Part shown: in pieces, positions 7,853 through 14,942 of the stretch
Layout: the number at the start of each line of letters is the position of its first letter
Numbering within the stretch: position 1 is the first letter of the stretch
DNA from: Oscillospiraceae bacterium
GTDB taxonomy: Bacteria > Bacillota_A > Clostridia > Oscillospirales > Ruminococcaceae
Assembly (NCBI GenBank): GCA_017523995.1
Contig: JAFWUX010000044.1
Location: forward strand, 1-17,502
Length of the DNA stretch: 17,502 nucleotides
Direction of reading: 5' to 3'
Notes under the pieces: model-generated
Databases searched by the model: none
Seen by the model: only the letters and a program-made list of their open reading frames with translations
Told to the model about the DNA's origin: nothing
Translations under genes and position numbers: made by a program

Positions 7853-7943
7853 TGAATTGAATGTGAATTTTGTGTGTAATGCACTCTGCGTTGAATTGAG
7901 AATCCGTTATACTAATAGTAAAAGTTTTTTATGTTGCGAATAC

Positions 7944-7972
7944 TTGACAAATACAAAGAAACATGATACAAT
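7944..7972 (+). promoter_or_regulatory. Promoter of tRNA-Pro
   Basis: TTGACA (7944-7949) and TACAAT (7967-7972) are 17 bases apart. Transcription would begin within a base or two of the tRNA 5' end at 7981, so very little leader needs processing. Confidence 0.82.
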
Positions 7973-7980
7973 ATGTAAGA

Positions 7981-8053
7981 CGGGGTGTAGCGCAGCTGGT
8001 AGCGCGCCTGCTTTGGGAGCAGGATGCCGCAGGTTCGAATCCTGTCACTCCGA
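7981..8053 (+). tRNA. tRNA-Pro, anticodon UGG
   Basis: The 73-base sequence folds as a full cloverleaf. The acceptor stem CGGGGTG (7981-7987) pairs with CACTCCG (8046-8052) with one G-U pair, and the discriminator A is at 8053. The D arm is GCGC/GCGC with loop AGCTGGTA. The anticodon stem CCTGC/GCAGG encloses TTTGGGA, so the anticodon is TGG (reads CCN proline codons, mainly CCA/CCG). The T arm is GCAGG-TTCGAAT-CCTGT. CCA is not encoded, so it must be added after transcription. It stands alone, divergent from hpt. Confidence 0.96.
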
Positions 8054-8337
8054 TCTGCGGGCTGTACCCGTATTTGTCCCGGCAGCCGGCATTCTTTGCC
8101 GGATTGCCAGACAAAGCATTCCGGTGATTTTGTCCGCTCCGGATTGATCGCCGGTACAGCCGGTATGATGACTGGCGTTCCGGCAATTCCTCTGGGACGC
8201 CCTTTTTACAATCGGTTCGGAACCTGTTCGGCTCTGCTGTCTTTTACAGCATTGTCCCGAATATATATACATCCGCAGTCTTGCAGAAGCCATCGAACAG
8301 GAACATCCTCAATTTTTTTACAGGGGGTATAAACCTT
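8054..8337 (+). other. Intergenic stretch after the tRNA with a GC-rich hairpin and a candidate promoter
   Basis: I see no convincing gene here. A hairpin at 8081-8108 (CCGGCA/TGCCGG with an outer GGCA/TGCC) may mark the 3' end of the tRNA transcript, but no T run follows directly. A candidate promoter for the next gene is TTTACA (8243-8248), 17 bases, TATACA (8266-8271). An AGGGGG ribosome binding site at about 8321-8327 precedes the next start. Confidence 0.5.
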
Positions 8338-9405
8338 ATGAAAGTTAAACCGCGTGGAATTGAAATTCCCCTCATCGTTCTGATTTCCCTGCTGTCTGTA
8401 TTTGTGGTGGGTACGCTCGGTCTTCTGATCTACCGGCTCAGTCAGACCGGTGTGTTCGAGCAGGAGACTGTTGCACAGACAGATGTTGTCACAACAAAAC
8501 GTGTCGCTTCGCTGACAACCGCGCCTGCTGATGCAGCCGATGCTGCGGAAACGGAAACAACCGCCAAGGAGGAAACTACGGAGGCGGCTGCGACAGAAGC
8601 GGATACAACTGCTGCTGAAACCGAGAAGGAAACCACCGCAGCGACAACATCAACCACCAAGGCTGCGACCACGAAGCCTGCGGAGACCAAAGCACCGGAG
8701 ACCAAGCCCGCTACCACAAAGGCTGCTGAGACGAAGCCTGCCAAGACGGAAAAGGCAGAGCAGAAGCCTGCGACCGCCAAGGCGGACGGCGAAAAGGGCG
8801 ACAAGACCACCACAAAGGCTGAGGAAACCGATCCGGTTGCGCTCTATCAGAAGTATGTGAAGGATGAGCTCATTCCGAAGTACGGTATGGCTCCTGTCGG
8901 CGAAGGCAAGCGTCCGGAGAACGGCAAGGGTCTTGCAAGCGTTCTGCTCCGTGATTTCGGCAACTCCGGCGAACTGGAAATGCTCGTTATCCGTCTCGAA
9001 GATTACAGCTCGGTCTGCTCGGTTTATCCGGTCTTTATGCTCTACGGCATCAAGGACGGCGAGGTACATAAGCTCGGCGAGCGCTCCTGCGATTATGCAA
9101 TGTCTGAGTGGAACATCCGTCTTGAGGGCGGCAAGGTCTTCCTGAGAAGCAAGATGTCTGATGTCAACGGAAGCGAAGCAGATCTCCGGATCAATCAGGT
9201 CGATATCGGTCTTGCAAATCACAATGTTGTCATCACAACCGATTCCTATACAATCGGCGATCCGAACGGACCGGCTATGACCTGCTCCGACAATGCACTC
9301 TGGGTTGCTGAGCTGGGCAACGAAGTCAAAGATGCAAACCTGCTCAACGAGGGCAGATTCTACACGCTGACCGATTACACCGGCCTGCGTGACTGGGTCA
9401 AATAA
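8338..9405 (+). CDS. Membrane-anchored protein with long Thr/Ala/Lys-rich stalk and unknown extracellular domain
   Basis: I do not recognise the family. The 355-residue protein has one N-terminal membrane segment at about 10-33 preceded by KVKPRG, so the rest should lie outside. Residues about 50-165 are a low-complexity stalk first rich in T, A and E and then made of degenerate TTKAAETKP-like units. A folded domain follows at about 166-355, with DFGNSGELEML and two DVNGSEADL/DPNGPAM-type acidic turns. These loosely recall repeat domains seen in other Clostridia secreted proteins but do not identify one. The start at 8338 is chosen over an in-frame ATG at 8281 because of an AGGGGG site 10 bases upstream and the membrane segment directly following. 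It has its own terminator and probably forms a single-gene unit. Confidence 0.85.
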   Translation: MKVKPRGIEIPLIVLISLLSVFVVGTLGLLIYRLSQTGVFEQETVAQTDVVTTKRVASLTTAPADAADAAETETTAKEETTEAAATEADTTAAETEKETTAATTSTTKAATTKPAETKAPETKPATTKAAETKPAKTEKAEQKPATAKADGEKGDKTTTKAEETDPVALYQKYVKDELIPKYGMAPVGEGKRPENGKGLASVLLRDFGNSGELEMLVIRLEDYSSVCSVYPVFMLYGIKDGEVHKLGERSCDYAMSEWNIRLEGGKVFLRSKMSDVNGSEADLRINQVDIGLANHNVVITTDSYTIGDPNGPAMTCSDNALWVAELGNEVKDANLLNEGRFYTLTDYTGLRDWVK

Positions 9406-9425
9406 TCAAAACATAGTAAACCGAA

Positions 9426-9459
9426 ACCGCTCTGCTGAAATATGCAGGGCGGTTTTCTT
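9426..9459 (+). terminator. Rho-independent terminator
   Basis: ACCGCTCTGC and GCAGGGCGGT form a 10-bp stem with one G-U pair around an 8-base loop, followed by TTTTCTT. It closes the stalk-protein gene. Its T run overlaps the -35 box of the next promoter. Confidence 0.9.
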
Positions 9460-9486
9460 GACATTCCGTCTGTTTCATGGTATACT
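9458..9486 (+). promoter_or_regulatory. Promoter of the CotH-patatin pair
   Basis: TTGACA (9458-9463) and TATACT (9481-9486) are separated by 17 bases. The -35 hexamer starts within the T tract of the preceding terminator. Transcription would start near 9493, about 50 bases before the CotH ATG. Confidence 0.85.
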
Positions 9487-9544
9487 GTCTTTGTTTGATG
9501 CCGTCTGACCGGACGGCAAAGCCAATTGTTACGGAGAATCACCT

Positions 9545-11176
9545 ATGAAAAGATTTTATACATGTATCCTGCTTGCAGCTGCCGGATGTATGCTGATGAG
9601 CTGCACGATGCAATCTGATTCGCAGGCGCCGAAAAGCACCGCGGAATCCTCTGCGGCAGAAAACAGCTCGCCGGAGGGAAACTCCACCGAATCGCAGGCG
9701 GATGACGGACTGCCGACATCGCTGCCTGTCATTTCGATTGAGACCGTCAATCAGGATCCGGATGTGCTGGATTTTGTGACGGAACCGGTCGCGGAGCATG
9801 TTTCCGCGCAGATTGCAACATGGACACCGGGCTACAAGATGCCGCCCGCACCGTATTATGAGACCTGCAAAGTGTCTCTCAATGACCCGAACGGCAAGGT
9901 TACACTTGATGGCGCCGAAGCCGAAGTCAAGGTGCGCGGCAACTGGACAACGAACTATCAGAAGAAGCCGCTGCGCATCAAATTCACGGAAAAGCAAAAG
10001 CTGATGCCGGATGAGGGCGGTGCCGAAGCGCGAAACTGGCTGCTGCTTGCCTGCTATAAGGACGCATCCATGCTGCGCGACAAAACCTCTCTGGATATCG
10101 CCCGCGAGATCCTTGAACCGGACGGTCTGTATGCTTCGGATGCTGAGCTTGTTGAAGTAAAGATCAACGGCGCATACTGGGGTGTCTATCTGCTGGCGGA
10201 TATGCAGCAGGTGCATTCCGACCGCGTGAATATCAACGAACCCGAGACGGATTATACCGGCACAGATATCGGCTATCTGCTCGAATTTGACGGCTATTTC
10301 TATCAGGAGGATCCGCTGTATCAGTTCCATGTGGACTATGCGGACAATGCGCCGCTGACCCCTTATGACGGCGAAGGCGGCAGCGGTCAGACGATTACCT
10401 GCCTGCCGACAGATACTGATAAATATAAAAAAGACATCGGCATGACCATTAAAAGCAAGATCAACACGCAGGAGCAGCATGATTTCATTGCGAACTACGT
10501 GAACAATGTTTATAACATCATGTATCACGCTGCGTATGACAATCAGGCATATGCGTTCAGCGAAGACTACAGCACGATCGCCGAAACCGGTGATCTCACG
10601 CCGCAGGAAGCAGTTGAAGCGGTTGTCAATGTGGAGTCGCTTGCAGATATGTACATCATCAGCGAGCTGACCTGTGATGCAGATATCTACTGGAGCAGCT
10701 TTTTCATGGATGCGGATTTCAGCGCGGAAGGTGACAAAAAGCTGACCTTTGAAGCGCCGTGGGATTTTGACTCCGGACTCGGAAACAAGAGCCGCTGCGT
10801 CAAAGGAACCGGCTTCTATGCCGGAAATATCGTGCCGGATGTTGATGGCAATGTATATGAGACCGTGAACCCGTGGCTTGCTGTTCTGATGTATGCGGAC
10901 TGGTATCAGGATATCATTCGCGAAAAGTGGACGGCTGCTTATGATGCAGGCATCTTTGACCGGGCAATCGCGCAGGTTGCCGCGGACAAATCGGAATATG
11001 CAGATGCGTTCAAGCGCAACGATGAGCGCTGGGGATGCAGCACCAGAGATCAGGCAGTGATTTCCGAGCTTTCCGGCAGGGCAAAGAAGTGTACCACGCA
11101 GGCTATGGCGGCAGATTTTCTTTCCGAATGGCTGACGAGCCGCGTGCAGTTTATGAATGAGCAATGGCACAAATGA
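9545..11176 (+). CDS. CotH-family lipoprotein (CotH-type protein kinase fold)
   Basis: The 543-residue product begins with a lipoprotein signal peptide whose lipobox LMSC puts the lipidated cysteine at residue 20, so it should be tethered outside the membrane. A Ser/Glu-rich spacer to about 55 follows. The CotH domain spans about 105-430 and shows RGN (131-133), KKPLRIKF (140-147), the NWLLLACYKDASMLRDK segment, NGAYWGVYLL, CDADIYWSSFFM (378-388) and PWDFDSGLG (405-413). The last two resemble the acidic metal and catalytic motifs of spore-coat kinase CotH. CotH proteins have an atypical kinase fold, and homologues are common in Ruminococcus secretomes, often with dockerins; this one has none. 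An ACGGAG site lies 9 bases before the ATG. The patatin gene overlaps its end by 13 bases. Kinase activity is inferred, not shown. Confidence 0.92.
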   Translation: MKRFYTCILLAAAGCMLMSCTMQSDSQAPKSTAESSAAENSSPEGNSTESQADDGLPTSLPVISIETVNQDPDVLDFVTEPVAEHVSAQIATWTPGYKMPPAPYYETCKVSLNDPNGKVTLDGAEAEVKVRGNWTTNYQKKPLRIKFTEKQKLMPDEGGAEARNWLLLACYKDASMLRDKTSLDIAREILEPDGLYASDAELVEVKINGAYWGVYLLADMQQVHSDRVNINEPETDYTGTDIGYLLEFDGYFYQEDPLYQFHVDYADNAPLTPYDGEGGSGQTITCLPTDTDKYKKDIGMTIKSKINTQEQHDFIANYVNNVYNIMYHAAYDNQAYAFSEDYSTIAETGDLTPQEAVEAVVNVESLADMYIISELTCDADIYWSSFFMDADFSAEGDKKLTFEAPWDFDSGLGNKSRCVKGTGFYAGNIVPDVDGNVYETVNPWLAVLMYADWYQDIIREKWTAAYDAGIFDRAIAQVAADKSEYADAFKRNDERWGCSTRDQAVISELSGRAKKCTTQAMAADFLSEWLTSRVQFMNEQWHK

Positions 11177-12108
11177 GCGGCAAAAAGATCGGACTGGTGC
11201 TGAGCGGCGGCGGTGCAAAAGGCGCCTATGAGATCGGCGTCTGGCGTGCGCTTGAGGTGCTTGGAGTGACGGATCTGATCGACGGCATTATCGGGACATC
11301 GGTCGGCGCACTGAATGCGGTGCTGCTCGATACCTGCGGACTGGAAAAAGCCGCGGAAGTCTGGGAGAACCTGAAACAGAGTGACCTGCTGCATATCAAT
11401 CCGGAAAAGAGCTATAAAACCGGCGAGACAACGATCTCACCGATCAACAAAGCCGATTATCCGCGGCTCAGTTCGAGAGATCCCGAACGGCAGCGCGTGC
11501 TTGACTTTTACCGGAAGATGGCAGCTGTGCAGAATGAGCAGCCGCAGGAATTTCTGCTTGATCTGGCGACCAGCGCCGTACATTCCGGCTTTGCTCTGAC
11601 GCAGGAAAAACTCAATGACCTGATCGTTAAGAACATCCGCTTTGAAAATCAGAAACGTGCGATCTATGCGGTCTGTACCGAGAGCAAATCGCCGTGGAAT
11701 ACAACTGTGTTCAATCTTGCAGACTACACCGCGGATGAACGCCGCCGGATTATTCTTGCATCCTCGGCGATTCCGGTTGTTTATGAGGGAACGGACGGCG
11801 TGCGCATTCGCGGCAAAGGATATCTTGACGGCGGACTGCGTGCGAATACGCCGTATCAGGAGATGTATGCACTCGGCTGGCGCAATCTGATCACCGTCTG
11901 GCTTGACCACAAAGCAAAACCGCAGCTGCTCCCTGCGGACGCCGCACAGATTCACATTCTCCCGCCGTATTCTCTGGGCGGACACTTCGGAACGATCTGG
12001 GTAAACCGTTCCAAAAAGATGCTCGATCAGATGCGCGGTTACTATGACACCATGCAAAAGCGGATCGAGATTCTGGAAATAGCAAAGACAATTCGCGAAC
12101 AGGAATAA
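11164..12108 (+). CDS. Patatin-like phospholipase / acyl hydrolase
   Basis: This cytoplasmic-looking 314-residue protein belongs to the bacterial patatin (RssA/YchK-type) family, which hydrolyses acyl esters with a Ser-Asp dyad. The oxyanion loop SGGGAKGAYEIG is at 14-25, the nucleophile elbow GTSVG at 44-48 (Ser46), and the catalytic aspartate is in LDGGLRANTP at 221-230 (Asp222). There is no signal peptide or membrane segment. Two starts are possible: ATG 11164, used here, and ATG 11173, which overlaps the CotH stop as ATGA. Neither has a strong ribosome binding site, so translation is probably re-initiated from the CotH reading. The overlap suggests matched expression of a surface CotH protein and an intracellular lipase, but a shared job is only an inference. 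A long hairpin follows. Confidence 0.93.
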   Translation: MAQMSGKKIGLVLSGGGAKGAYEIGVWRALEVLGVTDLIDGIIGTSVGALNAVLLDTCGLEKAAEVWENLKQSDLLHINPEKSYKTGETTISPINKADYPRLSSRDPERQRVLDFYRKMAAVQNEQPQEFLLDLATSAVHSGFALTQEKLNDLIVKNIRFENQKRAIYAVCTESKSPWNTTVFNLADYTADERRRIILASSAIPVVYEGTDGVRIRGKGYLDGGLRANTPYQEMYALGWRNLITVWLDHKAKPQLLPADAAQIHILPPYSLGGHFGTIWVNRSKKMLDQMRGYYDTMQKRIEILEIAKTIREQE

Positions 12109-12109
12109 G

Positions 12110-12150
12110 AATCAGGCATAGGACGTTGCGTTCTATGCCTGATTTGTCTA
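12110..12150 (+). terminator. Probable terminator after the patatin gene
   Basis: AATCAGGCATAG (12110-12121) and CTATGCCTGATT (12133-12144) form a perfect 12-bp stem with an 11-base loop. The following TTGTCTAT is T-rich but interrupted, so efficiency may be moderate. Confidence 0.75.
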
Positions 12151-12268
12151 TATGCACAAAAGATCACTGAATATTTGTACAATTCGCCGAAATGTAAAAA
12201 TCTTTGAGACTTTTTGTTTCCGGATGTGTTTCATAAATAGAATGGCTGCAGCAAACAAGGAGCAAATA

Positions 12269-13963
12269 ATGAAAAACAAAATGATTTCATGGATTTCTGC
12301 CATGCTGGTATGCGTGAATGCGTGCGGGACAATGTTCCTGTATGTTTCCGCGGAACAGACAGGCGAATCCGTAACCGAAACTGCTGCAGAGCAATCGAAT
12401 ACCTGCGGAGACCGTCTGAAATGGTCTTTTGACAGCGACACCGGCGCGCTGACAATCGCAGGCACCGGCGATATGGATTTTCATGGCGATTTTTATGCGC
12501 CGTGGCACAGTGTGTGCAAAAAAATTCAGTCGCTTTCTTTGCCGGAAGGCTTGACAAGTATCGAAGTCAATGCATTTGCCGAATGTGACAAGCTGACATC
12601 GGTTTCTATTCCGGATTCGGTGAAAGAAATCGGCGACTGCGCATTTTATGACTGAGCGAAACTCTCTGAAATCAACATTCCGGAGCATGTGACCGCAGTC
12701 GGTGCGGAGATTCTTACCGGAACGGAATGGTTTGATGCACAGCCGGACGGCGTTGTCTATCTCGGACACATCGCAGTCGGCTGGCAGGGCGATATGCAGC
12801 CGGAAGTTGAGATTCGGCAGGGGACAACCGTTCTGGCACCGGAACTGTTTTACGGAGAGACGGCGCTGACATCCTGCACGCTGCCCGAAGGAATCATCGC
12901 GGTTCCGGATGACTGTTTCTCACTTTGCACCGGTCTGCAAAAGATCAACATGCCGGATTCGGTCGAAGCGGTCGGCGATGCGTTTCAGGATGTGACGCTC
13001 CCCGCGGATGCATCCGGTGTGATGTATCTTGGCAGGTGGGTGATCGGCTGCAGCAGATCAGCGACAAATGCTGTGCTGCGGGATGATACAAAGGGCATTG
13101 CAGACCGAGCATTTGAGGGCTGCGGATCACTCAGCAGCGTTGAGCTGAATGACGGGCTGACCTATATCGGTTCACTTGCGTTCAGCGGGACGAGAATCAC
13201 CAGACTGATGATTCCGGATACTGTCCGGACAGTTGGGGCGGCGCTTTGCTGCGGATGTTCTGCCTTGAAAGAGGTGCATCTGCCGGATTCCGTTACAGCA
13301 CTAGCCGATATTCCGTCCCAGAGAAAGGAAACTTCTCTTTCAAACGGGTTGGGCTTTTTCGAGGAATGCAAATCGCTGGAATCGGTTGAACTGCCTGCAC
13401 ATCTGACAGAGATTGGCGAATCCGCCTTTTTCCACTGTGATGCGCTGCAGGAGATCGTGATTCCGGCATCTGTGAAAAAGATTGCACACGGTGCATTCGG
13501 ATGGTGTTCCGGTCTGAAAAAGATCACGATCCTGAATCCGCAATGTGAAATCTACGATAACGCAACCACGCTTTTCGGCGCGCTTGATATGTCGCAGAGC
13601 TTCTATTATGTGTACAAAGGCACGATCCGTGCATATGAGGATTCGACCGCTGAGGAGCACGCCGCAAAATACGGCATAGCATTTGAAGCGATTGTGCCCG
13701 AGGGTGAATATCTGCGCGGTGATGTAAACGGCGACGGCAAGGTCAGCCTTGAGGATGCGCAGAGCTGCCTGCAGGCTTACTGCCGGATTCTGAGCAATCA
13801 TCCGCACGGTCTGGATGATGCTGCATTCCGCGCCGCTGACATTGACAAAAACGGCACGCTTTCCCCCGAGGATGCAACCTGTATCCTTCGTTATTATACT
13901 GTTTCAGGATTGTCCGGAAAACCGCTCTCCTGGAAGACGCTGTTTCAGCAGAACAGCGATTGA
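12269..13963 (+). pseudogene. BspA-type leucine-rich-repeat dockerin protein interrupted by an in-frame TGA
   Basis: The frame starting at ATG 12269 (AAGGAG site 7 bases upstream) encodes a signal peptide ending near VSA, a WSFDSDTGALTIAGTGDM lead-in typical of BspA/LRR_5 proteins, and the first repeats. It then stops at TGA 12653-12655, codon 129. The same frame continues without another break to TGA 13961-13963, giving further repeats of the form IPdsV...IG...AF..C..L. A C-terminal type I dockerin follows, with loops DVNGDGKVSLED and DIDKNGTLSPED. Joined, the protein would be 564 residues. The TGA falls on the conserved repeat cysteine (AFYD-stop-AKLSEINIP), so one base change from TGC or TGT explains it. 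A GTG at 12689 has GGAG only three bases ahead, a poor restart. Intact, it would be an exported adhesion or scaffold-bound protein. The break could be a true mutation or a sequencing error. Confidence 0.85.
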
Positions 13964-13998
13964 AACCTGTTACCCGTGCGGGCTGATTCCCCGCGTTT

Positions 13999-14040
13999 GC
14001 CGCGGATCCGTAGCTTCGGATCTGCGGCTTTTCCCTTTTT
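13999..14040 (+). terminator. Strong rho-independent terminator
   Basis: GCCGCGGATCCG (13999-14010) and CGGATCTGCGGC (14017-14028) form a 12-bp stem with one G-U pair and a 6-base loop, followed by TTTTCCCTTTTT. A smaller hairpin, GCGGG/CCCGC, precedes it at about 13978-13994. It ends the LRR-dockerin gene. Confidence 0.92.
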
Positions 14041-14156
14041 CAACGGTATGTTACATTGATGCAACATATTACAAAGCGGAGAATTCTGCGGGAAACTGTA
14101 TTGGATTCTGCACAAATATTTCTTGAAAACGCCCGTAAAATCGAATTCTTTGTTTC

Positions 14157-14185
14157 TTGACATTGATTTGTCTTTGTGTTATAAT
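14157..14185 (+). promoter_or_regulatory. Consensus promoter of the exopolysaccharide locus
   Basis: TTGACA (14157-14162) and TATAAT (14180-14185) are exactly 17 bases apart, a perfect sigma-A promoter. Transcription would begin near 14192 and read the next three genes. A perfect promoter suggests high basal transcription, so control may act later. Confidence 0.9.
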
Positions 14186-14255
14186 TATAGAATAATATTG
14201 AAATAAATGTCCTATTTTGTTCTGAATGATTGGGTGTCCGGGACGGAGTGATGAC

Positions 14256-14852
14256 TTGAAAAAGCACTTGACACTGCCGTTTGTGATGCTGCTGATATTC
14301 CTGATGCCGCTGCGGGCTTCTGCTGCGGGCGTCGGGGATGTATATGCGGCGCTGCGTGATATCGGCGTGCCGGAAGAATATGTATCACAGGCTGCCGGCG
14401 TGCTGGCGCGCGGTACCTCGGACGGTGCCGGTGTCTACCGCAGCGACGGTACCTATTATGCCTACAGCGATATGGTCGGTTATATTTATGCGAACCGTGA
14501 GTTGATTCTGGCTTACTGCGGTCTGGACGGCGATCAGCCTGTTGTCACAACGACTGTCACAGAAACCGCTGCTGCAACGGATGCTTCCGGATTTCCGGTG
14601 ACGTCTGCCACGGCATCTGTTTCAGCGAGTCTGACAACGGATACAACCACCGTCACAACCGTTTCAACAACAGATGAATCAACACAGACAACTTTGTCTG
14701 AAACAACACAGATTTCTGCGTTTCCTGAGGATGCGCAGGCGGACAAGCCGCAATCGGGCTGGATCATCGCTGCTGCGCTCGGATGCATTGCTGCGGCATC
14801 GGCGGGCTTTGCTGGATTGTTCCGGCTCATCAAAAAGCAGGAATCTGCATAA
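14256..14852 (+). CDS. Small type I membrane protein heading the exopolysaccharide operon, unknown function
   Basis: I do not recognise this 198-residue protein. It has a signal peptide (LKKHL, hydrophobic 8-18, ASA before about residue 24). A small mature domain at about 24-92 is rich in tyrosine and glycine. A Thr/Ser/Val linker (97-155, with TTTVTTV) follows, then one membrane helix at about 168-187 and a short basic tail, RLIKKQESA. It should sit outside the cell, tethered by its C-terminus. The TTG at 14256 is chosen because GGAG lies 7 bases ahead and the signal peptide begins there; an in-frame ATG at 14226 has no ribosome binding site. It directly follows the promoter and precedes the Wzz-kinase gene by 90 bp on the same strand. 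That suggests a part in polysaccharide assembly or its sensing, but only by position. Confidence 0.82.
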   Translation: MKKHLTLPFVMLLIFLMPLRASAAGVGDVYAALRDIGVPEEYVSQAAGVLARGTSDGAGVYRSDGTYYAYSDMVGYIYANRELILAYCGLDGDQPVVTTTVTETAAATDASGFPVTSATASVSASLTTDTTTVTTVSTTDESTQTTLSETTQISAFPEDAQADKPQSGWIIAAALGCIAAASAGFAGLFRLIKKQESA

Positions 14853-14879
14853 AAGCTGAAAAGAACAGGCAGTGCCGAC

Positions 14880-14911
14880 GGCGCAGCGGTACAGCCGAAG
14901 CAGTCTGCGCC
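14880..14911 (+). other. Hairpin in the gap before the Wzz-kinase gene
   Basis: GGCGCAG (14880-14886) and CTGCGCC (14905-14911) form a perfect 7-bp stem with an 18-base loop. No T run follows, so it is not a simple terminator. It may protect or process the downstream message. The gap otherwise holds only the GAAAGG ribosome binding site. Confidence 0.45.
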
Positions 14912-14942
14912 TTACATCTATCGGATAGAAAGGTTTGAGAGC

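Noticed and set aside
8081..8108. GC-rich hairpin after the tRNA as a standard terminator
   Set aside because: No T run follows, so it cannot be called a rho-independent terminator with confidence.
9539..11218. 559-residue open frame on the minus strand
   Set aside because: It is the antisense shadow of the CotH gene, with no promoter, ribosome binding site or recognisable domain; GC-rich third positions keep it open.
12151..12268. Promoter for the LRR-dockerin gene
   Set aside because: The stretch is AT-rich, but I found no -35/-10 pair with acceptable spacing, so none is annotated.
12653..12655. Alternative genetic code reading TGA as an amino acid
   Set aside because: TGA ends the CAP protein, ABC ATPase, CotH, LRR, Wzz-kinase and phosphatase genes at sensible points, and tryptophan is coded TGG throughout.
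12689..13963. Separate gene starting at GTG 12689
   Set aside because: It lacks a signal peptide and begins mid-repeat; GGAG is only three bases ahead of the GTG. It is the tail of the interrupted gene.
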